Shown one piece after another: positions 45,503 through 54,511 of a DNA stretch of 64,000 bases. Under the pieces are notes generated by a model. That model worked only from the letters and a program-made list of their open reading frames with translations. It was not told where the DNA came from and did not search any database. Every line of letters begins with the position of its first letter. Position 1 is the stretch's first letter. A program made the position numbers and the translations under genes. The stretch spans positions 62,001-126,000 of the forward strand of contig JADJQH010000008.1 in the NCBI GenBank assembly GCA_016712865.1, written 5' to 3'. This DNA is from Dokdonella sp. Lineage in GTDB: Bacteria > Pseudomonadota > Gammaproteobacteria > Xanthomonadales > Rhodanobacteraceae.

Positions 45503-46043
45503 ATGATCCTGCGCCGCATCATCGAGCACGTGAATGCCCAGCACTGGACCGCAATCGTCATCGATTTCGTGATTGTCGTGGTCGGTGTGTTCATCGGTAT
45601 CCAGGTCTCGAACTGGAACGAGGATCGCGCCACGGATCGCGAAGCGGCGGTGTTCGCCGAACGCCTCAAGGCCGACCTGCGCGTCGAGGCCTGGACTTAC
45701 GAATTGAACGTGAGCTACTACGGCCAGGTACTGGCCAACGCTCGTCGTGTCGACAACGTATTGTCCGGTCGCAGCGAACTGCCTGACGAGGCCTTGCTGG
45801 TCGCGGCTTACCGCGCCACCCAATACAACTCCACCAATCGCCGTCGCACCACCTGAGACGAGTTGGCGTCGACCGGCAAGATTGAATTGATCCGTGATCC
45901 CGAACTGCGCCAGTTGGCCGCAGATGCAGCCCTTGCTGCGGCTTCAGATCACCACCACCGGCACCAATCTTGGTGGACTGGACTCCATCGACTACGTCGC
46001 ATTGCGCGGACGTATGCAGGAATTCGTCAAGGCCGCGCACTAG
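45503..46043 (+). pseudogene. Broken small membrane-protein gene (in-frame stop and frameshift)
   Basis: The start has GGGAG upstream, and the product begins with MILRRIIEHVNAQHWTAIVI, a one-helix protein type common in this order. A TGA at 45854-45856 interrupts the frame after RRRTT, yet the same frame continues sensibly as DELASTGKIELIRDPELRQL. Around 45935 the frame shifts, and the expected ending (TNLGGLDSIDYVALRGRMQ, then EFVKAAH) resumes in another frame to a TAG at 46041. The gene therefore carries at least one nonsense change and one frameshift, probably with a small deletion. Function unknown. Confidence 0.75.
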
Positions 46044-46164
46044 GAGTCTGCGCCGCAACCCATCAGTCCGCCAAACATCGCCTCAGCGCAAAGGGTTTTC
46101 TCCGCAAATCCTGCGACTGCGGCGTACACTCGCCGCGGACCATTTCCCGACCGGAGTCGATGCC

Positions 46165-47553
46165 ATGCGTGAGTTGTCGTTGCGAGTCGCACTGTGCCTG
46201 CTGGGTTTGCTTGCGCCAGGCGTCTCGGCCAGTGCGGATACCCGTGCCCAGGCCCTGGCGGAAACCATGGACATGCTGCGCCATGCCATCGCCGTTGAGA
46301 CGGTGGAGGGCAAGGGGCAGATGCCGACCTTTGCCACCTACCTCGCGGGCAAGCTGGAATCCGCCGGGTTCGCCAAGTCCGACATCGAGATCATCCCGCT
46401 GGCGGAAACCGCGGCTCTGGTCGTGCACTATCGCGGCAGCAGCAAGGCCAAGTCGATCCTGATCTCCGCACACATGGACGTGGTTGCTGCCAACCCTGCG
46501 GATTGGCAACGCGATCCCTTCACCCTGGTCGAGGAAAACGGCTATCTGTACGGGCGCGGAGTCGCCGACATGAAATCGGGCGTGGTCGAGTTGGTGCAGA
46601 CCTTCATGCGCCTCAAGCGTGAAGGTTTCGTGCCGAAGCGCGAAATGATCCTGGTGTTCTCCGGCGACGAGGAAACCGCCATGGCCTCGACGCGGGAACT
46701 GGCCAAACGCCACCACGAAGCGGAATACCTGCTCAACGCGGATGCCGGCGGCGGTACCTTCGATGCCGAGGGCAAGCCGCTCCTGTTTGAAATCCAGGCG
46801 GCCGAAAAGGTCTACGCCGATTTCCTGCTCACCGTCGTTTCTCCCGGTGGTCATTCCAGTACGCCGAACCCGGCGCAGAACGCCATCTACAAGCTGGCGC
46901 GCGCACTGGATGCCATCGCGGCCTATTCGTTTCCGGTGAGCCAAAGCGAAATCACGCGGGCCTCGATGAAGGCGCTCGGCGATCACAGCGAGGGGAAACT
47001 TGCCGATGCGATGCGCGCATTTGCGGCCAATCCCGAAGATGCACGGGCCGCCGCGATGATTTCGGCGGATCCCGAATACGTCGGCCAGGTCCGCACCACC
47101 TGCGTTGCCACCATGCTGGACGGAGGGCACGCGCTGAACGCATTGCCACAGCGGGCCACCGCCAACATCAACTGCCGCATCTTCCCCGGCGTGGACGTGG
47201 CCTCGGTGCAAGCCACCCTGGAAAGGATCATTGCCAATCCCGAGGTGAAGATCAGCGTGCAGCCGCCGCCTCCGGTGGAAAGTCCAGCCTCACCGCTGCG
47301 CAAGGACGTGATGGGTGCGGTGAGCGCGGCGATCCATGCACGCTTTCCCGATCTCGACATCGTTCCCGGCATGTCGGCTGGCGCCACCGACAGCCTGCAT
47401 TTCCGCAATGCGGGTGTGCCCAGCTACGGGGTGAATCCGCATTTCGCCAAACCCAACGACACCTTTGCGCATGGCTTGAACGAGAAACTGCCGGCCGCCG
47501 AAATTCCGGCGGCGCTGGATTACTGGTACCGCTTGCTGAGGCGCTTGCCTTGA
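46165..47553 (+). CDS. Exported M20-family metallopeptidase
   Basis: A 462-residue zinc peptidase with a signal peptide (ending VSA-SA). Zinc-binding segments: SAHMDVV, YGRGVADMKSG with the bridging Asp, FSGDEET with the catalytic Glu, and NADAGGG. The lid domain PGGHSSTPNP is intact. It probably releases amino acids from dipeptides or blocked peptides in the periplasm. The start at 46165 follows the signal peptide logic. A short palindromic repeat begins three bases after the stop. Confidence 0.9.
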   Translation: MRELSLRVALCLLGLLAPGVSASADTRAQALAETMDMLRHAIAVETVEGKGQMPTFATYLAGKLESAGFAKSDIEIIPLAETAALVVHYRGSSKAKSILISAHMDVVAANPADWQRDPFTLVEENGYLYGRGVADMKSGVVELVQTFMRLKREGFVPKREMILVFSGDEETAMASTRELAKRHHEAEYLLNADAGGGTFDAEGKPLLFEIQAAEKVYADFLLTVVSPGGHSSTPNPAQNAIYKLARALDAIAAYSFPVSQSEITRASMKALGDHSEGKLADAMRAFAANPEDARAAAMISADPEYVGQVRTTCVATMLDGGHALNALPQRATANINCRIFPGVDVASVQATLERIIANPEVKISVQPPPPVESPASPLRKDVMGAVSAAIHARFPDLDIVPGMSAGATDSLHFRNAGVPSYGVNPHFAKPNDTFAHGLNEKLPAAEIPAALDYWYRLLRRLP

Positions 47554-47555
47554 TT

Positions 47556-47636
47556 GTGGATGCGCTGCGCTTATCCACCCTACAAAAGCCCCTTCCGCCG
47601 TTGCAGCCGGGTGGATGCACTGCGTTTATCCACCCA
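47556..47636. repeat. Pair of palindromic GTGGATGC...ATCCACC repeats
   Basis: Two copies of GTGGATGC(G/A)CTGCG(C/T)TTATCCACC, each self-complementary at its ends, lie 30 bases apart directly after the M20 peptidase stop. They resemble dispersed intergenic palindromes. Confidence 0.75.
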
Positions 47637-47680
47637 ACGAAGTGCGGGCGCCCCGGTTGGACGCCGGGTGTAACCTGTGC

Positions 47681-48064
47681 TCAGGCCTTGCGCCGGGAAA
47701 TGAGGAACACAGGCAAGGCGATCAGCAGACAGACCGCTGCCACTTGATCGGCCACGACCACCCGTTCCATCTGCGCGTTGCTCTCGCCGATCAACCATGC
47801 CAACCCGAGAAACGAGAACACGCTGATGTACCCGGCCGCGAGCGCCATGGCTTGCAGGCGGGGTCGCCATGCGGCGACGGCAAGGAATCCGCCGAGCAGA
47901 CCAAACAACACGGCGCGATGCCGCATCAGGATCATCAGGTTGGGATCATCCAGCGTGATTCCGTACAACGCGGCCAGACGCGGCCCGCCCAGCACGCCGA
48001 CCAGGGGCAGCAGATGAATCACGGCAACCACCAGCAGCATTGCGCCAACGACGTGACGTGCCAT
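47681..48064 (-). CDS. Small four-helix membrane protein
   Basis: A 127-residue protein with four hydrophobic helices (about 3-25, 45-65, 72-92 and 100-120). The segment NLMILMRHRAVLFGLLGGFL between helices one and two is the most distinctive. I recall similar Xanthomonad proteins carrying dubious enzyme names in annotations; nothing here supports an enzymatic role. The start at 48064 is the first ATG that gives a clean membrane helix. Confidence 0.7.
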   Translation of the reverse strand: MARHVVGAMLLVVAVIHLLPLVGVLGGPRLAALYGITLDDPNLMILMRHRAVLFGLLGGFLAVAAWRPRLQAMALAAGYISVFSFLGLAWLIGESNAQMERVVVADQVAAVCLLIALPVFLISRRKA

Positions 48065-48147
48065 GTTTGCCTCGCCTGTGTCCGGGAACCTGCGTGCATC
48101 CTTGGGCAAGCGGAGCAGGCGGTCAAGCCGACCCGCCCGCTTCCGTG

Positions 48148-48573
48148 TCAGCGGCAACGACCGAATCGATCCGGTGACGCGCCGGGACCGCCGCGCCAGC
48201 CCGGAGGATTTTCCCAGTTGCTGCCGCGACCGCCGACCCAGCCCGGAGGATTGTTGTCGTTGTCCCACCAGCAGCGTCCGACCTGGTTCCAGAATCCGTA
48301 GCGTGGGTGCCAGTAGCCGTGGCGCGCGCTGTAGTAATAGCCGCCTGCCACGAGATTGAAGCGGTAGCGCTTGCCGCCGTTGTGCCAATAACGATAGTCG
48401 GGCGAGGTGCCGGGGCCGCCGCGCCAGCCGGGCGGGTTCTCCCAGTTGGTGCCGGGTCCGCCCAGGCGACCTGGCGGATTGCCGTCGCGGTCGTAACGGT
48501 GGTCGCGTGCGCTGGCAGTGCCGGAGACGCAAAGCGCAAGCAAGGTGGCGATGGCGAGGGACGCGGTGTTCAT
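48148..48573 (-). CDS. Small secreted protein with NPPG-x-x-GG repeats
   Basis: A 141-residue protein preceded by AGGAG, with a signal peptide ending ASA-RD. The mature part holds four NPPG motifs arranged as two blocks of the type NPPG-x2-GG-x-G-x-NWENPPGWRGG, separated by a Tyr/Trp-rich middle (GGYYYSARHGYWHPRYGFW). Two cysteines lie in RCWW and GRCR. It looks like a periplasmic or outer-surface structural protein. I do not recognise the family. Confidence 0.7.
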   Translation of the reverse strand: MNTASLAIATLLALCVSGTASARDHRYDRDGNPPGRLGGPGTNWENPPGWRGGPGTSPDYRYWHNGGKRYRFNLVAGGYYYSARHGYWHPRYGFWNQVGRCWWDNDNNPPGWVGGRGSNWENPPGWRGGPGASPDRFGRCR

Positions 48574-48775
48574 CGGACGACTCCTGTACGCGGGATGCGT
48601 AGCGGATACAACGGCCGCACATGACGGCGGTTGACCCGATGCCTGGGCGGGTTCAGACGCCGCTCAGGATTCCGCATCCGGGGGCGTAGACTTGCGTGTC
48701 CCAATTCGCCATGCAATTCCGTTTCCTTATTGACGTGAAGGCTTGCCATGCGGCGGCCACTTCGGGGAGGCAATC

Positions 48776-50059
48776 ATGAAAATGTCGAGAAGCGCTCTGG
48801 CGGTCGCGGTCGTGATGTTGATGGCGTGCACGGGTGGAGGTCCATCGGGGGAATCCGTTGCCGCCACGGCGACAGCCGCCAAGGGCCCGCTTGCGCACGT
48901 GGTGACGCGTCAGTTTTCAGTCGAGATGGACAAGTTGCTTGTTGACGAGCATGTCTACGTCGATGGCGTGGCCATGCGTGTCGAAGACGGCGCCGGGGCC
49001 TTGCTGACCGAAACGCCTCTGAGCGCGTGCGCGAAGCTGGCCGTGGTCGGGCGCGGAAACCTTGAGTTTGATGCGGCGACTCTTGGCGAGAAGCCTGCGC
49101 TGCGCCTGGTGCAGAACAGCGAGTATCCGCAGGGTGCAGCCCTGGTGGTCGAGGCGTATTCGACCACGACCCTGGAAGGCACGCTTCCGGGGCTCGATAC
49201 CAAGGGCAAGGAGTTCGTGGCTAGCGGCGATGTGGGCGATGCCGGATGGGGCAGCATCGACCCGACGAAGTACGGCGCGGAGAAATCGCCGCATGTGCGC
49301 ATGGATGTGAAGTTGCCGTTCTCCTCGCTTGAGTCCGTCGATTCGGTTGCAGCCGATGCGAGCCCTGAAGCGAAGTGGTTGCGCGACTTGCGCAAGCAGG
49401 CGACATCCGATGGGCAAGGCGTGGCCGATGCCAGCCTGCAGGTGCCTGCCGACGACTACAACGCGTATTCGACCACCTCGGCCTGGTCCAACATCCTGAC
49501 GAGCTGGTCAAGCCCCAGCGTCACGGCCGTGGCAAGCGACAAGGATTGCGCGACGCTGGTCTTGCGCGAGCCCGGCTTCTCGGGCGGATACAGCGAAGCA
49601 CTGGTGCAGACGCGAATGGTGGGCAATGTACGCAAGGTGGTTGCTGCCAGCACCAAGGAGTTCAACAGTGTCGAAGGCGACTACGTGGTGGGTCGTTTCG
49701 AGAACGCGGCACTCGGCGGCGTTCCCATCCTGCACGCGCGTGCCGCACGCGAAGATGGCGTGGGCCTGGTCGTCTATTTCAGCGACAAGCCGATTGCGAA
49801 CGAGCCGTTTGAAACCCTGGTCGGCAAACAGCGCATGCTGCGTGCGGTCGCTGGAATCGAGTACGGAAACCAGTATTCCTTTTCGACCTACGACATGGGT
49901 GGTCCCGGTGCGCCGGTCGAGCAGGTTTCCGCAGGCAATTCCACGACCAACCCGTATGCGGATGAGAAGACCATTTCAGGCCTGATCAAGCTCCAGGAAG
50001 GCGAAGCGGTGCGTATTTCCGTGAACTACCAGCTCGCGCTGGGCGGTGCGGGAAAGTAG
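48776..50059 (+). CDS. Orphan lipoprotein, unknown function
   Basis: A 427-residue protein with GGGGAGG upstream of the start and a lipoprotein leader (VVMLMAC-T). The mature part is rich in Val, Ser and Asp and looks beta-structured, with no catalytic motif I can name and two further cysteines at about 94 and 262. No operon partner: the neighbours face away. Possibly an outer-membrane or surface lipoprotein. Confidence 0.7.
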   Translation: MKMSRSALAVAVVMLMACTGGGPSGESVAATATAAKGPLAHVVTRQFSVEMDKLLVDEHVYVDGVAMRVEDGAGALLTETPLSACAKLAVVGRGNLEFDAATLGEKPALRLVQNSEYPQGAALVVEAYSTTTLEGTLPGLDTKGKEFVASGDVGDAGWGSIDPTKYGAEKSPHVRMDVKLPFSSLESVDSVAADASPEAKWLRDLRKQATSDGQGVADASLQVPADDYNAYSTTSAWSNILTSWSSPSVTAVASDKDCATLVLREPGFSGGYSEALVQTRMVGNVRKVVAASTKEFNSVEGDYVVGRFENAALGGVPILHARAAREDGVGLVVYFSDKPIANEPFETLVGKQRMLRAVAGIEYGNQYSFSTYDMGGPGAPVEQVSAGNSTTNPYADEKTISGLIKLQEGEAVRISVNYQLALGGAGK

Positions 50060-50093
50060 CTGTTCGAGCGAGGCGATTGGGTGGAACGTCGTA

Positions 50094-50128
50094 GCCCGGA
50101 TGGGGGCGCGCAGCGCTGCATCCGGGCT
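50094..50128. repeat. GCCCGGATG / CATCCGGGC palindrome
   Basis: Inverted arms GCCCGGATG and CATCCGGGC around a GC-rich centre, 34 bases after the lipoprotein stop. It could act as a stem at the 3' end of that transcript. Confidence 0.65.
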
Positions 50129-50185
50129 GCCTGCTGATCACGTAGTCGTCAATCGGTGCAGGGGCGATGCGTCAAGATTTCAAGC

Positions 50186-50280
50186 TCCACCCTCACCCCA
50201 GCCCTCTCCCGCTGGCGGGAGAGGGGGCAAACTCGAAACTCCTTCCATTCCCCCCCTCGTTGGCGAGAGAGGGATTCAAG
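50186..50280. repeat. CACCCTCACCCC / CTCTCCC palindromic repeat
   Basis: Contains CCCTCTCCCGCTGGCGGGAG followed by a second GAGAGAGGG arm, lying between the lipoprotein and amidohydrolase genes. The same sequence type recurs at 30071, 57795 and 62132. Confidence 0.7.
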
Positions 50281-50351
50281 AAGCGCGAAGACCGGACTTC
50301 TCCTGTCGAAGCCATTCGTGCAGCCGATACCTGTCGACCGCGGGATCGGAC

Positions 50352-53300
50352 TCAATGCGTGTGATGGATACCCGACTTCGGGCAATGGCAGCTGGCGGTC
50401 GGGCCGTATTCGATGCCAAAGCTGCGACCGTCACGATGACGCTGCCAGTAGAACACGGGTGCCTTGCGCTGTTTGCCGCCGACTTCGGCCATGTCGGCAT
50501 CCACATCGAACAGGCGGCCATTCGCCGAGACATAACGCGTGTCGGCAGTGGCGCGGATGTTCTCCAGCGGATTGGAATTGAGCACCACGAAGTCGGCGCG
50601 CTTGCCGGGTTCCAGTGAGCCGAAGTAGCTGGAAAGGCCCAGCATGTCCGCACCGTCGATGGTTGCCGCGCGCAGTGCTTCCCAGTTGCTGAATCCGCTT
50701 TGCGCCAGCATCCAGATTTCCCAGTTGAGGCTCATGCCCTGCAACTGGCCGTGGCCGCCGGTCTGGATGCCGACACCGGCATCGCGCAGCGTCTTCGCGG
50801 CTGCGCCGACCGTCTTGTAGTGGTAATCCCATTCCGGCGCCATTTCGCGGCGGATCGAGCGCGCATCCAGGGTTTCGCGCGGGAAGAAGCGGTTGAGCTT
50901 CTTGTCCTCCCACACGTTGTCGCGCGCATACCAGTAGTTTTCGCCGGAAACGCCACCGTAGTTGACCACCAGGGTCGGCGTATTGCGCACGTCGGTTTCC
51001 TTCCACAGCTTGATCACGTCGTTGTAGAGCGGAGCAACCGGCAGGTTGTGTTCGATGCTGGTGACGCCATCGAGGATCATCGGCAGGTTGTGATTGAGGG
51101 TGGAGCCACCTTCTTCGACCACCAGCATGCCCAGCTCGCGCGCAGCCTGGTTGATCTGCTGATGCTGTTCGCGGCGCGGCTGGTTGTAGCTTTTCACGCT
51201 GAATGCACCGCTCGCCTTCATGCGACGCAGGTGCATGCGTGCATCCTCCAGCGAATTGATGACCACCTTGAAGTCGCCATCGGCGCCGTACAGGATCGAA
51301 CCGGTGGAAAACACCCGTGGCCCGACCATGTCGCCGGCCTTCACCAGTTCGGCTTCCGAGAACACGGTTTCCGTCGTGGCGGAAGGATCGTGCATGGTGG
51401 TGATACCGAAGGCGAGGTTGGTGTAGTAGGCCCAGTTGGCCTGGGGTACCACGCCGCTGAAGAAATGGTTGGCGTGCGCGTGTGCATCGATGTAGCCCGG
51501 CACGATGGTCTTGCCGCTGGCATCGATCACCCTGGCCCCGGCGGGAATGCTGACGCTGGCGGCGGGACCCACCGCAGTGATGCTGTCGCCGTTCACGATG
51601 AGCGTGCCGTTGTCGATGATTTCCTGCTCGCCGGAATCCGCGTTCTTCATGGTGATGATGCGTGCGCCGGTAAAGGCGACGGTGTCGGATGGCTTGTCCA
51701 TGGGCAGGCTGAGGCCGATCTCGATGCCCTTGTCGCTGCCGGGCTTGGGCAGGTCCGTGGGTGCGCCGGGCAGGAAGCTGAAGGAATCCTTCAGCGAACG
51801 CGTGTGGTATTCGGAGCCGACCATCCAGTGCAGCGATTGCGAATCGGCCGCCCAGTGCAGATAGGAGCCGACATCGCGGCTGACCTGGGTGACCGGGATC
51901 GACTTGCTGTCCTTCGACAGTTCTACGCTTGCCCCGGTCTGTGGCAGTGGCGCGACATAGGCATTGAAGAGTTCGGTGAAGGCCACCCATTTTCCATCCG
52001 GGCTGATCGCAATCAGATCCGGGTACTTGAGGTCGAGCACATCGCGCGGCTCTTCGCCATTGAGGCCCACGCTCTGCAACTTCTTCTTGAGTCCATCGCC
52101 GCTGAGGAAATAGACGCGCTTGCCGTCCGCGGAGAATTGCGGATTGCCGCCCGACTTGGCGATGCGGCGTGCTTCACCGCCTGCAGAGGGCATGAGATAA
52201 ATTCCGGTTTCGCCGGAATTGAGGTTGCCGGTGATCGAGCCACCGCTGGTCTTTGCATAGACGATCTGCGAGCCATCCTGCGAATAGCGCGGGCCGTAGT
52301 AGAAGCCGGGCTTTGCGGTGATCGTGCGGGTCTGGCCCGTGGCGAGGTCGCGTTCGAGGATGGCGCCTTGCGCCTCATCCGACCAGGTGGTGTAGAGCAG
52401 CTTCTTGCCATCGGCGCTGAACGCTGGCTGGTATTCGGATTTTGCCGATTCGCTGGCCAAGCGCACGGGCTTGCCGTTGGGAAGGGCTTTTGTCCACAAA
52501 TGGCCGACGGCATGGAACACCAGGGTCTTGCCATCCGGGCTGGTCGCCACGTCACGAATCATCTTTGGCGTGAATGTGTTTGCATCCAACTTCTGCTGGA
52601 ATCGCAGGGGCTCGGCAACGCGCTGCTCGACATCCGCGCTGAATGGAATCTGCGCAGGCGTGCCGGATGCGGCATCCACCTTCCACAACTTGCCCTGGGC
52701 CCAGATAACGAGGTTCGCCGAATCGGGGGTCCAGTCGAAATTCGCATAAGGACCGAAAATCGCCCAGGCTTCCTGCATGTCGTGTGAGAGGCCGTCCCAC
52801 AGCGGCTTCACCAGGCCGCTGTCCAGATCCACGACATGCAGCACCGATTTCTCGCGCACGCGCTTGACGAAGGCCAGCGACTTGCCGTCGGGCGAAGGCT
52901 GTGGACGAACCGCACCACCGGGCGTGGCCACGATGGCCTGGATCTCACCGTTCTGCCGATCCAGGCGCTTGATCGCGTAGATCACGTCGTACGGGTTCTT
53001 GTTGTACTGGAAGAACGGGCCGGGGCTGACATCTTCGGAAAAGTAGACAAAGCGACCGTCCGGGCTGACGGCCGGTTCACCCAGGTCTTGCTGGTCGTTC
53101 TTCTGCTTGGTCAGTTGCAGTCCGCTGCCACCGCTCACGTGATACATCCACAACTCGCCCGCGCCGAGCGAGCGTTCGCCGGTGAAATGCTTGCGACCGA
53201 TGAGGTACTGGCCATCCGGCGTCCACGCCGGATTATTGAGCAGGCGGAAGTCTTCCTTGCTGACCTGGAATGCATCGCCGCCACTTGCCGGCATGCGCCA

Positions 53301-53657
53301 CAGGTTGTTGCCGCCGCCGCGATCCGAGGTGAAGGCGATTTCGCTGCCGTCCGGCGAGAAGCGCGGCTGCACATCCCAGGCAGGACCCGAGCTGATGCGT
53401 TTGGCATTGCCGCCTGCGATGGGCAGCAGGTAGAGATCGCCGAGCAGATCGAAAACGATCTGCTTGCCATCCGGACTCACGTCGAGGTCCATCCAGGTGC
53501 CTTCGTCCACGCTGAAGCGAACCGTCTTGGTGGGACCGTGATCGGCATTGACATCCCACTTGGTTTCCTTCTTCTTGGAATCCTCGGTTTTCGCATCCGC
53601 AAGCAAGGGTAGTGCAAGGCAACCCAACGCCAGCGCGGCGAGCCTGAACATGGACAT
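50352..53657 (-). CDS. Exported amidohydrolase with N-terminal TolB-like beta-propeller
   Basis: A 1101-residue protein. The start at 53657 follows GGGAG and gives a signal peptide ending LLA-DA. Residues 50-640 contain many WD40/PD40-like blades of the type SPDGKxIxF (for example DVSPDGKQIVFDL and RFSPDGSEIAF). Residues 690-1080 form an amidohydrolase domain: ARVIDASGKTIVPGYIDAHAH with the HxH metal pair, TSIEHNLP, QTGGHGQLQG and GSLEPGKRADFVVL. Such propeller-hydrolase fusions are probably dipeptidase-like; the substrate is unproven. The longer upstream frame is only the heptamer repeat translated. Confidence 0.9.
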   Translation of the reverse strand: MSMFRLAALALGCLALPLLADAKTEDSKKKETKWDVNADHGPTKTVRFSVDEGTWMDLDVSPDGKQIVFDLLGDLYLLPIAGGNAKRISSGPAWDVQPRFSPDGSEIAFTSDRGGGNNLWRMPASGGDAFQVSKEDFRLLNNPAWTPDGQYLIGRKHFTGERSLGAGELWMYHVSGGSGLQLTKQKNDQQDLGEPAVSPDGRFVYFSEDVSPGPFFQYNKNPYDVIYAIKRLDRQNGEIQAIVATPGGAVRPQPSPDGKSLAFVKRVREKSVLHVVDLDSGLVKPLWDGLSHDMQEAWAIFGPYANFDWTPDSANLVIWAQGKLWKVDAASGTPAQIPFSADVEQRVAEPLRFQQKLDANTFTPKMIRDVATSPDGKTLVFHAVGHLWTKALPNGKPVRLASESAKSEYQPAFSADGKKLLYTTWSDEAQGAILERDLATGQTRTITAKPGFYYGPRYSQDGSQIVYAKTSGGSITGNLNSGETGIYLMPSAGGEARRIAKSGGNPQFSADGKRVYFLSGDGLKKKLQSVGLNGEEPRDVLDLKYPDLIAISPDGKWVAFTELFNAYVAPLPQTGASVELSKDSKSIPVTQVSRDVGSYLHWAADSQSLHWMVGSEYHTRSLKDSFSFLPGAPTDLPKPGSDKGIEIGLSLPMDKPSDTVAFTGARIITMKNADSGEQEIIDNGTLIVNGDSITAVGPAASVSIPAGARVIDASGKTIVPGYIDAHAHANHFFSGVVPQANWAYYTNLAFGITTMHDPSATTETVFSEAELVKAGDMVGPRVFSTGSILYGADGDFKVVINSLEDARMHLRRMKASGAFSVKSYNQPRREQHQQINQAARELGMLVVEEGGSTLNHNLPMILDGVTSIEHNLPVAPLYNDVIKLWKETDVRNTPTLVVNYGGVSGENYWYARDNVWEDKKLNRFFPRETLDARSIRREMAPEWDYHYKTVGAAAKTLRDAGVGIQTGGHGQLQGMSLNWEIWMLAQSGFSNWEALRAATIDGADMLGLSSYFGSLEPGKRADFVVLNSNPLENIRATADTRYVSANGRLFDVDADMAEVGGKQRKAPVFYWQRHRDGRSFGIEYGPTASCHCPKSGIHHTH

Positions 53658-53733
53658 GGGAATCTCCCGGTTGGAAAACCGCCATCCTAGAACGGATCGC
53701 CCATCCCGGCACGGGACGAAAGTCCTGATTTGC

Positions 53734-53860
53734 GGGAATAGGGAATAGGGAATAGGGAATAGGGAATAGGGAATAGGGAATAGGGAATAGGGAATAGGGA
53801 ATAGGGAATAGGGAATAGGGAATAGGGAATAGGGAATAGGGAATAGGGAATAGGGAATAG
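53734..53860. repeat. GGGAATA heptamer tract, about 18 copies
   Basis: A perfect or near-perfect GGGAATA tandem tract upstream of the amidohydrolase gene. Because three heptamers make 21 bases, the minus strand stays open and reads as repeating FPIPYSL, which gives spurious upstream extensions of the gene. Same unit as at 16133. Confidence 0.95.
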
Positions 53861-53977
53861 GTAGCGACAAAACAAGATTCCGTCGCCCCTGCGAAGGCAG
53901 GGGCCCAGTGCCTTGGCTGCCAAAAGGTGAGCTCGTCGTCCAGCATGGACGAGAATGCGAGATCAGGCGGGATGCGC

Positions 53978-54163
53978 GTAGAGCGGAGCTTGCTCCGTTT
54001 TCGGCTTCGGCTTTTGTAGAGCGGAGCTTGCTCCGCTTGGATCCTTGCGACAAACCGCAGCCGAGCAAGCTCGGCTCTACAAGAGCCGGGCTTTTCGCGT
54101 AGAGCGGAGCTTGCTCCGCTTGGATCCTTGCGACAAACCGCAGCCGAGCAAGCTCGGCGCTAC
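53978..54163. repeat. GTAGAGCGGAGC palindromic repeats: one half and two full units
   Basis: A half unit at 53978-54000, then full 65-base units at 54016-54080 and 54099-54163. Each full unit is GTAGAGCGGAGC..., a 20-base spacer with GGATCCTTGCGACAAACC, and a second hairpin AGCCGAGCAAGCTCGGCT. This is the reverse orientation of the 85-bp array unit, with a different spacer. The last unit provides the stop codon of the gene that ends at 54160. Confidence 0.9.
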
Positions 54164-54510
54164 GGCGTGCTCACATCGCGCAGCGCCCAGTGCTGACCGA
54201 TCAGCAGGTCCAGCCGATGCTTGATGATGGCGTGGGGAAGGATCGTGGTCACGACCAGTTCGCTGCGTCCTGGCTGCAGGCTGCCCGTCACCGTGGCGCG
54301 CGGGTCGGTTGCGCCGGTTTGCGGATCGACGGCTTCCGGATCTTCCTGCAGGTTGCGCCAGCGTTCCCACAGCGATGGTTCGCGCAGCGCGGTTTCAAGA
54401 GCCCTGGCGAGAAACTCCGGCGAATCACCATGAAATGCGAGTTGCTCGATGGAGCCCCGCGAAGCGGAGATGTCGGCGACACTGATGAGGTAGCGTTTTG
54501 CAGCGGGCAT
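54160..54510 (-). CDS. Conserved-looking hypothetical protein downstream of bioD
   Basis: A 116-residue soluble protein starting one base after the bioD stop (TGACATG), so translationally coupled to it. RYLISVADISASRGSIEQLAF near the N-terminus and GSLQPGRSELVVTTILPHA in the middle are its most regular parts. No known domain recognised. It ends DVSTP, and the TAG stop lies within the flanking palindromic repeat. Confidence 0.7.
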   Translation of the reverse strand: MPAAKRYLISVADISASRGSIEQLAFHGDSPEFLARALETALREPSLWERWRNLQEDPEAVDPQTGATDPRATVTGSLQPGRSELVVTTILPHAIIKHRLDLLIGQHWALRDVSTP

Positions 54511-54511
54511 G

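Noticed and set aside
53687..54068. An N-terminal extension of the propeller-amidohydrolase through the heptamer tract.
   Set aside because: The extension is only translated repeat (FPIPYSL); a normal start with GGGAG and a signal peptide lies at 53657.
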